Source: an uncultured Dorea sp.
Lineage (GTDB): Bacteria; Bacillota; Clostridia; Lachnospirales; Lachnospiraceae
Reading direction: 5' to 3'
Assembly (NCBI GenBank): GCA_948602995.1
Contig: CAPEBR010000001.1
Location: 184,199-248,198, forward strand
Length of the DNA stretch: 64,000 nucleotides
Shown: positions 17,215 through 24,852 of the stretch, piece by piece
How positions within the stretch are numbered: position 1 is the first letter of the stretch
Layout of the letters: every line of letters begins with the position of its first letter
Position numbers and translations under genes: made by a program
Notes under the pieces: generated by a model
Database searches by the model: none
What the model was told of the DNA's origin: nothing
The model's input: the letters and a program-made list of their open reading frames with translations, nothing else

Positions 17215-17859
17215 TTATTTAAACAGCGAGAATCCGCCGTTCCGCCCCGTCACCTCCGCCCCGTCGGCACAGTTCTTATCAACAGTTGCGCCTACTGCAA
17301 CCTGGACACGTTTTCCGATCGCTTTATGTGGGTAGACACAGCACCCTGCCGCCAGGTAGCTTCCTTCCCCGATTGAAACGTGTTCTGAAACAGACACACC
17401 TGTCATCACAGAAACATAGTCTCCAAGCACGCAGTCGTTACAGACTGTGGAATTTATGTAATACAAGCCGAATTCTCCAAGGCAGCTGTCAACTGATAAG
17501 GTCACCTGCGGAAATATAATACTGCCCTTTCCGAGAGAAACCGTGGGTGCGACTGTCGCCGCCGGATGGATGATTGTCTCCCAGGAAGTAAAGTCCCTGT
17601 GTGCTTCTACGATCTTTCTGCGTATGTCTCCGTCCTGAATTGCAATCACAGCCAGTATGTGCGGGTCGGATTTCATTTCATTAAGCTTTTCCGTCGTCCC
17701 TAAAATCTTGTATCCAAAGAATTCCTTCCCTGTCTTGGCTTCATCATCATCCAAAAAACCCAGGATCAGATAGGACGGCTTCCTTTTGTTAATATCCTCA
17801 ATCAGCCAGACCAGTTCCTTTCCAAGGTCTCCGGCGCCTATAATTATAATGTTTTTCAC
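17215..17859 (-). CDS. NeuD/PglD-family acyltransferase, second copy
   Basis: A 214-residue protein of the same fold as the copy at 15687-16316: KNIIIIGAGDLGKELVWLIE, then LGFLDDDEAK, then a beta-helix with hexapeptide repeats (LGKGSIIFPQVTLSVDSCLG). It differs in the catalytic region, where the usual His-x3-G-D context reads STVCNDCVLGD, so the classical histidine appears replaced; activity of this copy is uncertain. The next genes are a carboxyltransferase and a PglC-like priming transferase, a context that recalls bacillosamine pathways (PglF-E-D-C). Confidence 0.72.
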   Translation of the reverse strand: MKNIIIIGAGDLGKELVWLIEDINKRKPSYLILGFLDDDEAKTGKEFFGYKILGTTEKLNEMKSDPHILAVIAIQDGDIRRKIVEAHRDFTSWETIIHPAATVAPTVSLGKGSIIFPQVTLSVDSCLGEFGLYYINSTVCNDCVLGDYVSVMTGVSVSEHVSIGEGSYLAAGCCVYPHKAIGKRVQVAVGATVDKNCADGAEVTGRNGGFSLFK

Positions 17860-17906
17860 AGCATCCCTCCTGCCTGCAAAGCCTTTCTTTTGCAGTCCTT
17901 AATACT

Positions 17907-19451
17907 TTATAAAGGTATATTCCCATGTTGGTAGGAATTGTCACTCCGCTCCTTGCTGCCGAGGCTTTCAAATGCCGCCCGGATCTTCCTCCGTGTATCT
18001 TCTGGTGCGATCACTTCATCAATAATCCCAAGCTTTGCGGCAATATAAGGCGACATGAACTTCTCATTATACTCGGCAATCTTTTCGCCTGTAGCTTTTT
18101 CTTTATCCTCAGAAGCCTCGATCTCGTGTTTGAACACAATTCCAACGGCTCCTTCCGCACCCATCACTGCAACCTGCCCGATGGGCCATGCATATACAAT
18201 ATCTGCCCCGACGCCTTTGCTGTTCATGGCAATATAAGCGCCGCCGTAAGCCTTGCGCAGGATCAGGCTGACCTTCGGCACAGAGGCCTCGCAATACGCA
18301 TACAAAAGCTTCGCTCCGCGCCGGATAATCCCCTCATGCTCCATCCGCTTCCCCGGCATAAAGCCCGGGACATCTATAAGCGTAAGCAGCGGAATCCCGA
18401 AACAGTCGCAGCAACGGATAAACCTCGCTGCCTTTTCACTGGAATCAATATCAAGGGAACCCCCTATGTTCATGGGCTGGCTTGCAATAATCCCGAGCAC
18501 ATCCGAATCCATCCGGGCAAAGCCTGCAACAATACTTTTTCCAAAATCCATATGGACTTCAAAAAAACTGCCCTCATCCACAAATGTCTCTATCACATGA
18601 TGTATATCATAAGTCTTCCTCTGGTTATCCGGCACGATTTCCTGCAGACGGCCAGAATGATCCCTTGCTTTTCCGATTACCCTCCGGGGCTTTTCCCTGT
18701 AATTTTTAGGAAGGAAGGAGAGCAGCTTTTTCACCCCGTCCAGGCACTCCTTCTCATCCGCGTACCTGAAATGGGTCACGCCGCTTAAATGGCTGTGAGT
18801 AAAAGCCCCTCCAAGCTCCTCCGCTGTGATCCTCTCACCTGTGACGGTCTGTACAACACCCGGACCGGTAAGGAACATCTTACTTGTATTTTCCACCATA
18901 AATACAAAATCGCACAGGGCAGGCCCGTAACACGCGCCTCCGGCACATGGCCCCATGACTACGGCAATCTGCGGAATCTTGCCTGACGCCCTTGTATGTC
19001 TCAGGAACATATCCCCGTATCCGTCCAGTCCTGTGATTCCTTCTTCAATCCTTGCCCCGCCGCTGTCATTGATCGTGATGAACGGGGCTTTGCTCTGAAA
19101 AGCCATATCCATAATGCGGACTATTTTTTTGCTGTGGTACTCTCCATAGGTTCCGCCAAGCACTGTAAAATCCTCGGCCGCTGCATACACGGCCTCCCCG
19201 TTGATTGTCCCGAATCCTGTGATAACTCCGTCTCCCGGCAGCTTCTTCTTGTCCATGTTAAAATCCGTAAACCGGGATTCAATCAGAGACCCCACTTCCT
19301 GAAACGAGCCCTTGTCAAAAAGGTAGTCCAGCCTTTCCCTTGCCGTCATCTTCCCTTTTGCATGTTGCTTTTCTATACGCGCCGGTCCCCCACCCTGTCT
19401 TGCCGCTTCTCTTTTTCTCTTTAACTCCTGAAGATATTTTTCATTCCACAT
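17907..19451 (-). CDS. Acyl-CoA carboxyltransferase subunit (PccB/MmdA family)
   Basis: A 514-residue crotonase-fold carboxyltransferase with both halves. The N half has GGARIEEGI and GPCAGGACYGPAL; the C half has DVPGFMPGKRMEHEGIIRRGAKLLYAY and GGAYIAMNSKGVGAD. It moves CO2 between carboxybiotin and acetyl- or propionyl-CoA, or acts in biotin-linked decarboxylation. Residues 1-35 include the usual AARQGGGPARIEKQHAKGK start. No biotin carboxylase or biotin carrier gene is in the window, so it would rely on genes elsewhere. Beside fabD and two ACP/KAS III pairs, local supply of malonyl- or methylmalonyl-CoA is the best fit (inference). The gene is visibly more GC-rich than the 12-15 kb genes. 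Confidence 0.85.
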   Translation of the reverse strand: MWNEKYLQELKRKREAARQGGGPARIEKQHAKGKMTARERLDYLFDKGSFQEVGSLIESRFTDFNMDKKKLPGDGVITGFGTINGEAVYAAAEDFTVLGGTYGEYHSKKIVRIMDMAFQSKAPFITINDSGGARIEEGITGLDGYGDMFLRHTRASGKIPQIAVVMGPCAGGACYGPALCDFVFMVENTSKMFLTGPGVVQTVTGERITAEELGGAFTHSHLSGVTHFRYADEKECLDGVKKLLSFLPKNYREKPRRVIGKARDHSGRLQEIVPDNQRKTYDIHHVIETFVDEGSFFEVHMDFGKSIVAGFARMDSDVLGIIASQPMNIGGSLDIDSSEKAARFIRCCDCFGIPLLTLIDVPGFMPGKRMEHEGIIRRGAKLLYAYCEASVPKVSLILRKAYGGAYIAMNSKGVGADIVYAWPIGQVAVMGAEGAVGIVFKHEIEASEDKEKATGEKIAEYNEKFMSPYIAAKLGIIDEVIAPEDTRRKIRAAFESLGSKERSDNSYQHGNIPL

Positions 19452-19456
19452 GCCTC

Positions 19457-20215
19457 TTACTCCTGTACTCCTTCCAGGCTGCCGGAGGAATTTCCCATAA
19501 ATGCCTCCATAGTAGAAGAGGTATCGCTGTGAATCCCATCCCGTTTCAATACTACTCTTACTGTATCAAATAAAATCTTTATATCGCCGAAGAAAGTAAT
19601 CCGTTCAACATATTTTACATCATCTTCGAAACGCTCCTCCCAGGACAGGCTGTTGCGCCCAGATACCTGCGCGAGTCCAGTCAGCCCCGGACGGACATCG
19701 TGCCGGTGCTTCTGCCTGTCATCATAGCGTTCCAGGTATTCCACAAGCAGCGGGCGAGGTCCCACAACAGACATATCCCCCTTGAAAATATTAATTAATT
19801 CCGGCAATTCGTCAAGGGAAGTGGAACGCAGCAGTTTCCCGAATCCCGTCAGCCGCTCGTCATCCGGCAAAAGATTTCCGCTGCTGTCTTTCATATCAGT
19901 CATTGTCCGGTATTTGAAAATCCGGAACACTTTTGCATTAAGGCCCGGTCTGTCCTGCGTAAATAGGACAGGGCTGCCAAGCCTGAACTTTACCAGCGCG
20001 CCGGTAACAGCCATCACAGGGCTTAACAGCACGAGTGCAGCGCCACTAAGCAGTACGTCCACCGGACGCTTCAAAACTGCCTCATATGGCCCGTAAGGGA
20101 CATGTCTTCCCTCTTTCTCAGCCTGATTCTGTTTGCGTTTCATTTCTGTATAAATACCCACTCCTGACGCCGCTACGGTTGCTGCAGAAAGGAGTATCCT
20201 GGAAAACTTTTTCAC
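19457..20215 (-). CDS. Priming sugar-phosphate transferase (PglC/WcaJ-type, short form)
   Basis: A 252-residue polyprenyl-phosphate hexose-1-phosphate transferase. It moves a sugar phosphate from a UDP-sugar to undecaprenyl phosphate and so starts repeat-unit synthesis. After a first hydrophobic stretch (about 8-22) comes RPVDVLLSGAALVLLSPVM (the re-entrant helix), FTQDRPGLNAKVFRIFKYRT with the conserved basic residues, SLDELPELINIFKGDMSVVG with the catalytic Asp-Glu pair, GPRPLL, and GLTGLAQVSGRN. The short form without extra N-terminal domains resembles PglC, which uses UDP-diNAc-bacillosamine. The start is GTG with AGAGG before it. It is one of three priming enzymes in the window. Confidence 0.88.
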   Translation of the reverse strand: MKKFSRILLSAATVAASGVGIYTEMKRKQNQAEKEGRHVPYGPYEAVLKRPVDVLLSGAALVLLSPVMAVTGALVKFRLGSPVLFTQDRPGLNAKVFRIFKYRTMTDMKDSSGNLLPDDERLTGFGKLLRSTSLDELPELINIFKGDMSVVGPRPLLVEYLERYDDRQKHRHDVRPGLTGLAQVSGRNSLSWEERFEDDVKYVERITFFGDIKILFDTVRVVLKRDGIHSDTSSTMEAFMGNSSGSLEGVQE

Positions 20216-20248
20216 TTTTCATCCTCTTTTCTTTAAAAAGTACTATTA

Positions 20249-20755
20249 TTAGCTTTTTGCCACAATCTCCAGTCCCACCTGCACCATCTGTCTCCTTCCA
20301 AACATCTTAAGCTCTAGCCATGCCTTTCTCTTATGCCTGTCGATTTTCCGGATGTATCCTTCCATTCCCATCAGCGGTCCGCGCATCACCTTTACCTGAG
20401 ACTGCTCGATGACTCCTTCCGACATCTCCACTACATGCCCTCTGCCGCACATTTTCTCCAAAAGTTTCTGCTCTTTTTCGGTGAGCGGCACGATCTCGCG
20501 CCCCGTCCCCAAAAGTTTCGTAAGCCCGATTACCGTCTTCAGATTCTTATATAGTTCTTCATGCTCTTCCGTGACAATAAACACATACCCGGGGAACAGC
20601 ACCTTTCTCAGTGTCGCCCATTCCCCACGTATCCGTCTCCGTTCTTCGTAATACGGCACAAAGCAGTCGTTAAGCACCCCGGCGCCTATATTTTTTTCAC
20701 ATTGTTTACGGATGCTCTCCTCTGTGCCTGTGCGTACCTGCACAACATACCACAT
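20249..20755 (-). CDS. loaP: LoaP-type NusG paralog (processive antiterminator)
   Basis: A 168-residue NusG N-terminal domain plus KOW protein. MWYVVQVRTGTEE is the NGN start, LFPGYVFI (53-60) is the RNA polymerase-contacting signature, and the KOW region lies near residues 125-150 (GPLMGMEGYIRKIDRHKRKAW). Specialised NusG paralogs such as LoaP, RfaH and UpxY sit at the head of long polysaccharide or polyketide operons and suppress termination there; LoaP of Bacillus controls polyketide operons. I place the start at the ATG at 20755 because GAGGAGGGA lies about 9 bp upstream; the longer frame adds about 22 residues not found in the family. It leads the 20-kb unit that holds the acyl-carrier module. 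Confidence 0.88.
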   Translation of the reverse strand: MWYVVQVRTGTEESIRKQCEKNIGAGVLNDCFVPYYEERRRIRGEWATLRKVLFPGYVFIVTEEHEELYKNLKTVIGLTKLLGTGREIVPLTEKEQKLLEKMCGRGHVVEMSEGVIEQSQVKVMRGPLMGMEGYIRKIDRHKRKAWLELKMFGRRQMVQVGLEIVAKS

Positions 20756-21023
20756 GCCAATCAATCCCTCCTCAGATGTCCAGTGCATCATATTACCACG
20801 GAATACACAGCTCGTGCGCATTCCTGAGCCGTAAATAGTAGCAATGTTCCGATGTGCATGCCCCGGGACTCCAACTTTTGGGTATGCTTCGCCATTCCGC
20901 CTTTATTCAGGCAGATTTCCAGGACTGTTATAACATCCCGGCTTTTCAAACGCGGCGGAGCGACGATTTGAAAAGCCGGAAAATTTTCATGGCTATTTCA
21001 CTTATATGAAATAGAATAACACT
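20756..21023 (-). promoter_or_regulatory. loaP upstream/leader region with two inverted repeats
   Basis: A 268-bp region with no gene that precedes loaP. On the minus strand it begins with an 8-bp hairpin CTATTTCA/TGAAATAG (20993-21014, 6-nt loop). About 13 nt later comes a perfect 13-bp inverted repeat (20967-20979 with 20938-20950) around a 16-nt GC-rich loop. No T run follows the second stem, so it is not a textbook terminator. TATAAC (minus strand, about 20928-20933) is a possible -10 but has no good -35. LoaP is known to bind a structured RNA leader element, and these hairpins are candidates for it. Confidence 0.5.
20938..20979 (-). repeat. Perfect 13-bp inverted repeat in the loaP leader
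   Basis: The arms CCGGCTTTTCAAA (20938-20950, plus strand) and TTTGAAAAGCCGG (20967-20979) are exact reverse complements around the GC-rich 16-nt loop 20951-20966. In RNA from the minus strand this is a stable long hairpin about 180 nt before the loaP start. It could be an antiterminator-recognition or attenuation element. Confidence 0.7.
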
Positions 21024-22337
21024 TTACTCGAAGCACCGCCTGACAATCTCAACGACTCTGTCAACCTGTTCCATTGTCATCTTATTATCACTAGGCAGAC
21101 AAAGTCCTCTCTCAAAGATATCAGCACCGACATCTACTGCCATCTCACGCTCTATGTAGGCGTTGCTCCGTCCACGGCCATTTCCATCCTTCGTTACAAA
21201 TCCATTCATCCGGTAAATCGGCTGCATATGCATTGGTTTCCAGATGGGCCGCCCCTCTGCGTTAAAAGCAGCAATCGCTTCTAAGATCTCTGTGGGGCAG
21301 GATTTTCCTTTTTCAGATATATATAAGCTGTCCTTTTCTCCCCGCACCTGTCTGCACATTGCTTCTTGATTAATAAGCAGGCAGCTCAGCCAGTAGTTCG
21401 GCGCAATCTCTGCTTCATGCAGGCTTACCGGATTCATCGTTACCGGCAAGTCCTTTAAACCTTCTTTATATCTTTCATAAACTGCTTTCTTCTGTTTTCT
21501 ATGCTCTTCTGCATATGGAAGCTGCCCGCGCAGCACTCCGGCAATAATATTACTCATACGGTAGTTATAACCGATCTCCTCGTGCTGATACCACGGAGCA
21601 TCCTCACGGCTCTGTGTAGACCACTTTCTTGCTTTGTCTGCCCACACTGAATCATCCGTCAGAAGCAGTCCCCCGCTGGAGCCTGTACATAATTTGTTTC
21701 CATTTGCAGACAGGATAGAAACCTCTCCAAAGCACCCGGTCTGAATACCGTTATAAGTTGCACAAAAAGACTCCGCAGCATCCTCCACGACCAGCGCGCC
21801 GTGCGCGTCTGCAATTCTCCTGATCTCTGCAATCTTCCCGGGAGTACCGTATAAATGGGCGACTACAATTAACTTCACATCCGGATAGATTTCAAATGCT
21901 TTCTCTAACGCCGCCGGATCCATATTCCAGGTATCGTATTCTGTATCAATAAAAACAGCCTCTCCGCCCTCATATGCTACCGGATTCACAGTGGCATCAA
22001 ATGTCATGTCTGAACAGAATATCTTCTTCCCTTCCAGGGTTCCATGACCAGGACGAGGCTGTCCATAAAGCTTTTCCCCGCATAGTTTTATAGCCAGATG
22101 GAGTGCCGCCGTACCGCTTGATAATGCAACTGCATACTTGCGGCCTACTTTCTCCGCTGTCATGCGTTCCACTTCATTGATATTAGCTCCTACTGTGGAT
22201 ACCCAGTTCGTACGGATCGCTTCATTCACCCATTTCTGCTCTTCTCCATGCATCGTCGGGGAAGAAAGCCATATTTTACTTTCAAAAGGGTCTATCCCTT
22301 TAAATCTTGGATCCGATAAGTACTTCTCTTTATTCAT
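21024..22337 (-). CDS. DegT/DnrJ/EryC1/StrS aminotransferase (PglE-like candidate)
   Basis: A 437-residue PLP aminotransferase. SSGTAALHLAIKL binds the cofactor phosphate, VVEDAAESFCATY carries the aspartate that pairs with the pyridine nitrogen, and the internal-aldimine lysine is in ANGNKLCTGSSGG. The family aminates keto-nucleotide sugars; PglE/WbpE-like members use the UDP-4-keto-6-deoxy-HexNAc made by PglF/CapD enzymes, of which one is encoded at 45017-46846. It is a second aminotransferase beside the LegC-like one, so two amino sugars are probably made. An insertion around residues 330-355 (QVRGEKDSLYISEKGKSC) makes it longer than average. It is the last gene before the loaP leader. Confidence 0.82.
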   Translation of the reverse strand: MNKEKYLSDPRFKGIDPFESKIWLSSPTMHGEEQKWVNEAIRTNWVSTVGANINEVERMTAEKVGRKYAVALSSGTAALHLAIKLCGEKLYGQPRPGHGTLEGKKIFCSDMTFDATVNPVAYEGGEAVFIDTEYDTWNMDPAALEKAFEIYPDVKLIVVAHLYGTPGKIAEIRRIADAHGALVVEDAAESFCATYNGIQTGCFGEVSILSANGNKLCTGSSGGLLLTDDSVWADKARKWSTQSREDAPWYQHEEIGYNYRMSNIIAGVLRGQLPYAEEHRKQKKAVYERYKEGLKDLPVTMNPVSLHEAEIAPNYWLSCLLINQEAMCRQVRGEKDSLYISEKGKSCPTEILEAIAAFNAEGRPIWKPMHMQPIYRMNGFVTKDGNGRGRSNAYIEREMAVDVGADIFERGLCLPSDNKMTMEQVDRVVEIVRRCFE

Positions 22338-22454
22338 TCTTTCTTACTTACCTCTTTTATTCCATAGTATTTATTTCTCTCCATGTAAAGATAACATAAA
22401 TCTATGCAGAAGGGAAGTGCCTCATGCAAAAATTTATCAGTGGAATAATGTCAT

Positions 22455-23132
22455 CTATAGGCCATTCCATAAAGGCTTCATCTTATCCTTCATCTCATTT
22501 TCTGTCCTCTGCTTAATAACGAGGTTCGGCGACTGTCCAAATACAATACTATTATCCGGTATTACACTATCAAGTACATAAGCATTCGCAGAAATAATTA
22601 CATGATTTCCAACAAACGAATTTCCGAGTATCTTGCTGTCAGAATACATCAGAACATGATGACCAACTACAGGATAATACAATTGGTTATTTTTCCAGTT
22701 ACCTCCAATTGTAGTTCCCTGATACAAAAAGAGATAATTCCCCATTTCTGCTCTTCCGACGATGCTCCCAAGCGGATGCTCTGCCCCAAAATATTCCGGC
22801 AGCTTTACTGCATAAAACCAGTCAACAGAATGCATAATCTTATTTAAATAATAGACGCAGGCAGCTTTTGCTTCATTTCCATCCAAATATAGCTGATTCG
22901 CATAGGTATATAGAAAAATGCTGTATTGGACGGAATGACAAACATCAAAAACAGCCTTTCCTTCTTTTTGATAAATCAATGAATTTCTCTGCTGAAAGTT
23001 CTTTTCCACCCGTTTCAACGCAGTATGCAGACTGCTTATATAGCTGCTCTCTATACCCTTTCCAGGCCAAAAGGCGCTTATCTGATGATTCACTAATTGA
23101 AAGATCTCTTCTGAACTCATCTCACAAATCAT
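22455..23132 (-). CDS. Serine acetyltransferase-like hexapeptide acyltransferase
   Basis: A 225-residue protein. The helical N-terminal half (about 1-125) resembles that of CysE-type enzymes; the C-terminal left-handed beta-helix starts near HPLGSIVGRAEMGNYLFLYQGTTIGG and continues with hexapeptide-like repeats (NSFVGNHVIISANAYVLDSV). Such enzymes O- or N-acetylate small molecules or sugars. The start overlaps the stop of the CMP-sugar synthetase gene (TTTTATGA), so it belongs to the nonulosonate cassette, where it may acetylate a hydroxyl or amine of the nonulosonic acid. It is more divergent than true cysteine-pathway CysE. Confidence 0.65.
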   Translation of the reverse strand: MICEMSSEEIFQLVNHQISAFWPGKGIESSYISSLHTALKRVEKNFQQRNSLIYQKEGKAVFDVCHSVQYSIFLYTYANQLYLDGNEAKAACVYYLNKIMHSVDWFYAVKLPEYFGAEHPLGSIVGRAEMGNYLFLYQGTTIGGNWKNNQLYYPVVGHHVLMYSDSKILGNSFVGNHVIISANAYVLDSVIPDNSIVFGQSPNLVIKQRTENEMKDKMKPLWNGL

Positions 23133-23905
23133 AAAATTTCCTTACCCTTTACCATCTCTATCATATAATTATAAACTTCGGCAAAACCACTCTTCTTTTT
23201 AAACAGATATCCCGCAATTACCTCCATTAACTCAAAATCTGCTGCACGGTCCAAGTCAAGAATACCTGTATCCTCCATTTTAATAATTTCACAATGTCCC
23301 TCCAGCACACTGCTGCTCCTCCTCAGATAATCCGGATTATATGCATACAGGGAGGCATTCATATCATACATCACCGGTGCCTGCTGTCTTGCCACAAAAT
23401 CTGACTCTAATACCTTTCTGACACCCTTCTCTGTTTCCATTACCATATTAAAATATGGGTTCCTTCTGGCATCCGTAACGGAAAAAGTTACATCACATTT
23501 TTTTCTTTTTTGAGTTTCGACCAGATTCCTGATATCTTCAACAGTTCTGAGTGGTGATGTTAGATCAAGGTCAACGACCATATCATATTTTTTATTAGCC
23601 TGCTCCTGCATCTGGACTAAGGTATCTAGAATGACTTCCATTTTAGGAACCCTGTCCCCACCCAATGCTTCTTTGCGGCTAATGATATTGATCTGCAGCA
23701 TTGGATTTTCCTTAGCCTGTCCCATCAGCTCAGGGCTGTCCGTATTAAGAGAAACATCTATGTTGTCATCCATGTATGTCTTCTTATACAGGCTGATTGC
23801 CGCAAATGTGTAGTATGGCAACGGGTATCCTGCAAACTCTCTTATATTTTTATTTTTTATTCCCTTCGATCCCGCTCTTCCGCAGACGGTAAATAAAATA
23901 TTCAT
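23129..23905 (-). CDS. legF: CMP-nonulosonate synthetase (NeuA/LegF/PtmB-like)
   Basis: A 258-residue cytidylyltransferase that activates a nonulosonic acid as its CMP derivative. The N-terminal motif reads CGRAGSKGIKNKNIREFAGYPL, a modified form of the RxGSKGIxxKN loop. DLDLTSPLRTVEDI is the metal and substrate region, and MEDTGILDLDRAADFELME is the family's C-terminal end. Similarity to PtmB/LegF rather than NeuA is suggested by the neighbouring leg genes. ATG at 23905 with GGAGG 7 bp upstream is preferred over the GTG three bases earlier. Confidence 0.8.
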   Translation of the reverse strand: MNILFTVCGRAGSKGIKNKNIREFAGYPLPYYTFAAISLYKKTYMDDNIDVSLNTDSPELMGQAKENPMLQINIISRKEALGGDRVPKMEVILDTLVQMQEQANKKYDMVVDLDLTSPLRTVEDIRNLVETQKRKKCDVTFSVTDARRNPYFNMVMETEKGVRKVLESDFVARQQAPVMYDMNASLYAYNPDYLRRSSSVLEGHCEIIKMEDTGILDLDRAADFELMEVIAGYLFKKKSGFAEVYNYMIEMVKGKEIL

Positions 23906-23907
23906 CA

Positions 23908-24852
23908 CTAATCCTCCAAAATTCCCTGTGTTAAAAGAACCGTCTGATAAGCATCTTTTATTGTATTATCAGACCTTCTGTTTTCTATGATCTCTAAAAA
24001 ATGAACGAGCTCGGCTTTCTGAAAATCGTCCCTGCCCTGCTTAAAGTCAATCACACGGCCTGACTTTTGAAAAGTAACCCGGCTGTCAGCCAAATCTCCC
24101 ACAATCGTATCCTGGTCTGTAAAAATCATGATCTCCCGAACCGTCCTTCGTCCAAAATAATCCAAATGAAGCTCAAGGAATTTATCCTGATACTCTGCTA
24201 TATAAAGCGCAGTATCCTCGCAGTCCATTTCTAAAGATGATTTTTTTCCCCTGCGATATACGACCTCATCCGGCATTCCGAATAGGAATTTCAGATAGTC
24301 CCACTCATGAATCAAATCAATACTGACACCGCCTCCAAGCGCCTTATTTGCACTATACGTATCCCTGTAATCAATTCCCGGCCGCCAGTCTGGCAGATAG
24401 CTTGAAGATATACACCTCACTCCTGCCACTTTCTGCCCGCACAAAAACGTTTTTAAAAACTGGAGAACCTTTGTATACCTTAACGGGCAGGCAACATAAC
24501 AGACCACATCCTCTGGAATATTCAGACTTTTAACCTCAGCTGCTCTTCTCACCGAAGTGAGGGGCTTTTCAATGAAAAAGGTCTTTGACTTTCCCAGTAC
24601 CTTTTTCAAGCTTTCCAGATGAAATTCTGTCGGGTTCGTGATAAATATCGCATCATAGCTGTCTGGCAGACCCTCATATCCCGTAAAAATCCCCCGAAAC
24701 TTCTCCGCTTCCTCTACCGGCAGGCTGTCTTTTCTGCGGACTGCGTCAATATTTATCCTGATTCCCCGCTCTTTAGAAATTTCTTTTAGATTTTTAACAT
24801 GTCTTCTTGCTATTGAGCCTATTCCTATAAAACATACATCCAAAGCTTTCAT
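23908..24852 (-). CDS. Gfo/Idh/MocA family oxidoreductase (first of two)
   Basis: A 314-residue NAD(P)-dependent sugar oxidoreductase. Rossmann start LDVCFIGIGSIARRHVKNL, then EKPLTSVRRA with the family's EKP lysine, then a GGGVSIDLIHEWDYL stretch where the catalytic histidine is expected. The family oxidises or reduces hydroxyls of nucleotide sugars and sugar acids. It overlaps the second Gfo/Idh gene by 4 bp and touches the CMP-synthetase gene, so it probably acts in nonulosonate synthesis or tailoring, a step not present in the standard legionaminic pathway. Confidence 0.8.
   Translation of the reverse strand: MKALDVCFIGIGSIARRHVKNLKEISKERGIRINIDAVRRKDSLPVEEAEKFRGIFTGYEGLPDSYDAIFITNPTEFHLESLKKVLGKSKTFFIEKPLTSVRRAAEVKSLNIPEDVVCYVACPLRYTKVLQFLKTFLCGQKVAGVRCISSSYLPDWRPGIDYRDTYSANKALGGGVSIDLIHEWDYLKFLFGMPDEVVYRRGKKSSLEMDCEDTALYIAEYQDKFLELHLDYFGRRTVREIMIFTDQDTIVGDLADSRVTFQKSGRVIDFKQGRDDFQKAELVHFLEIIENRRSDNTIKDAYQTVLLTQGILED

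Noticed and set aside
17925..18788. Long plus-strand frame of 287 codons
   Set aside because: It is the antisense shadow of the carboxyltransferase gene, has no ribosome binding site and reads as low-complexity Cys/His/Pro-rich sequence.
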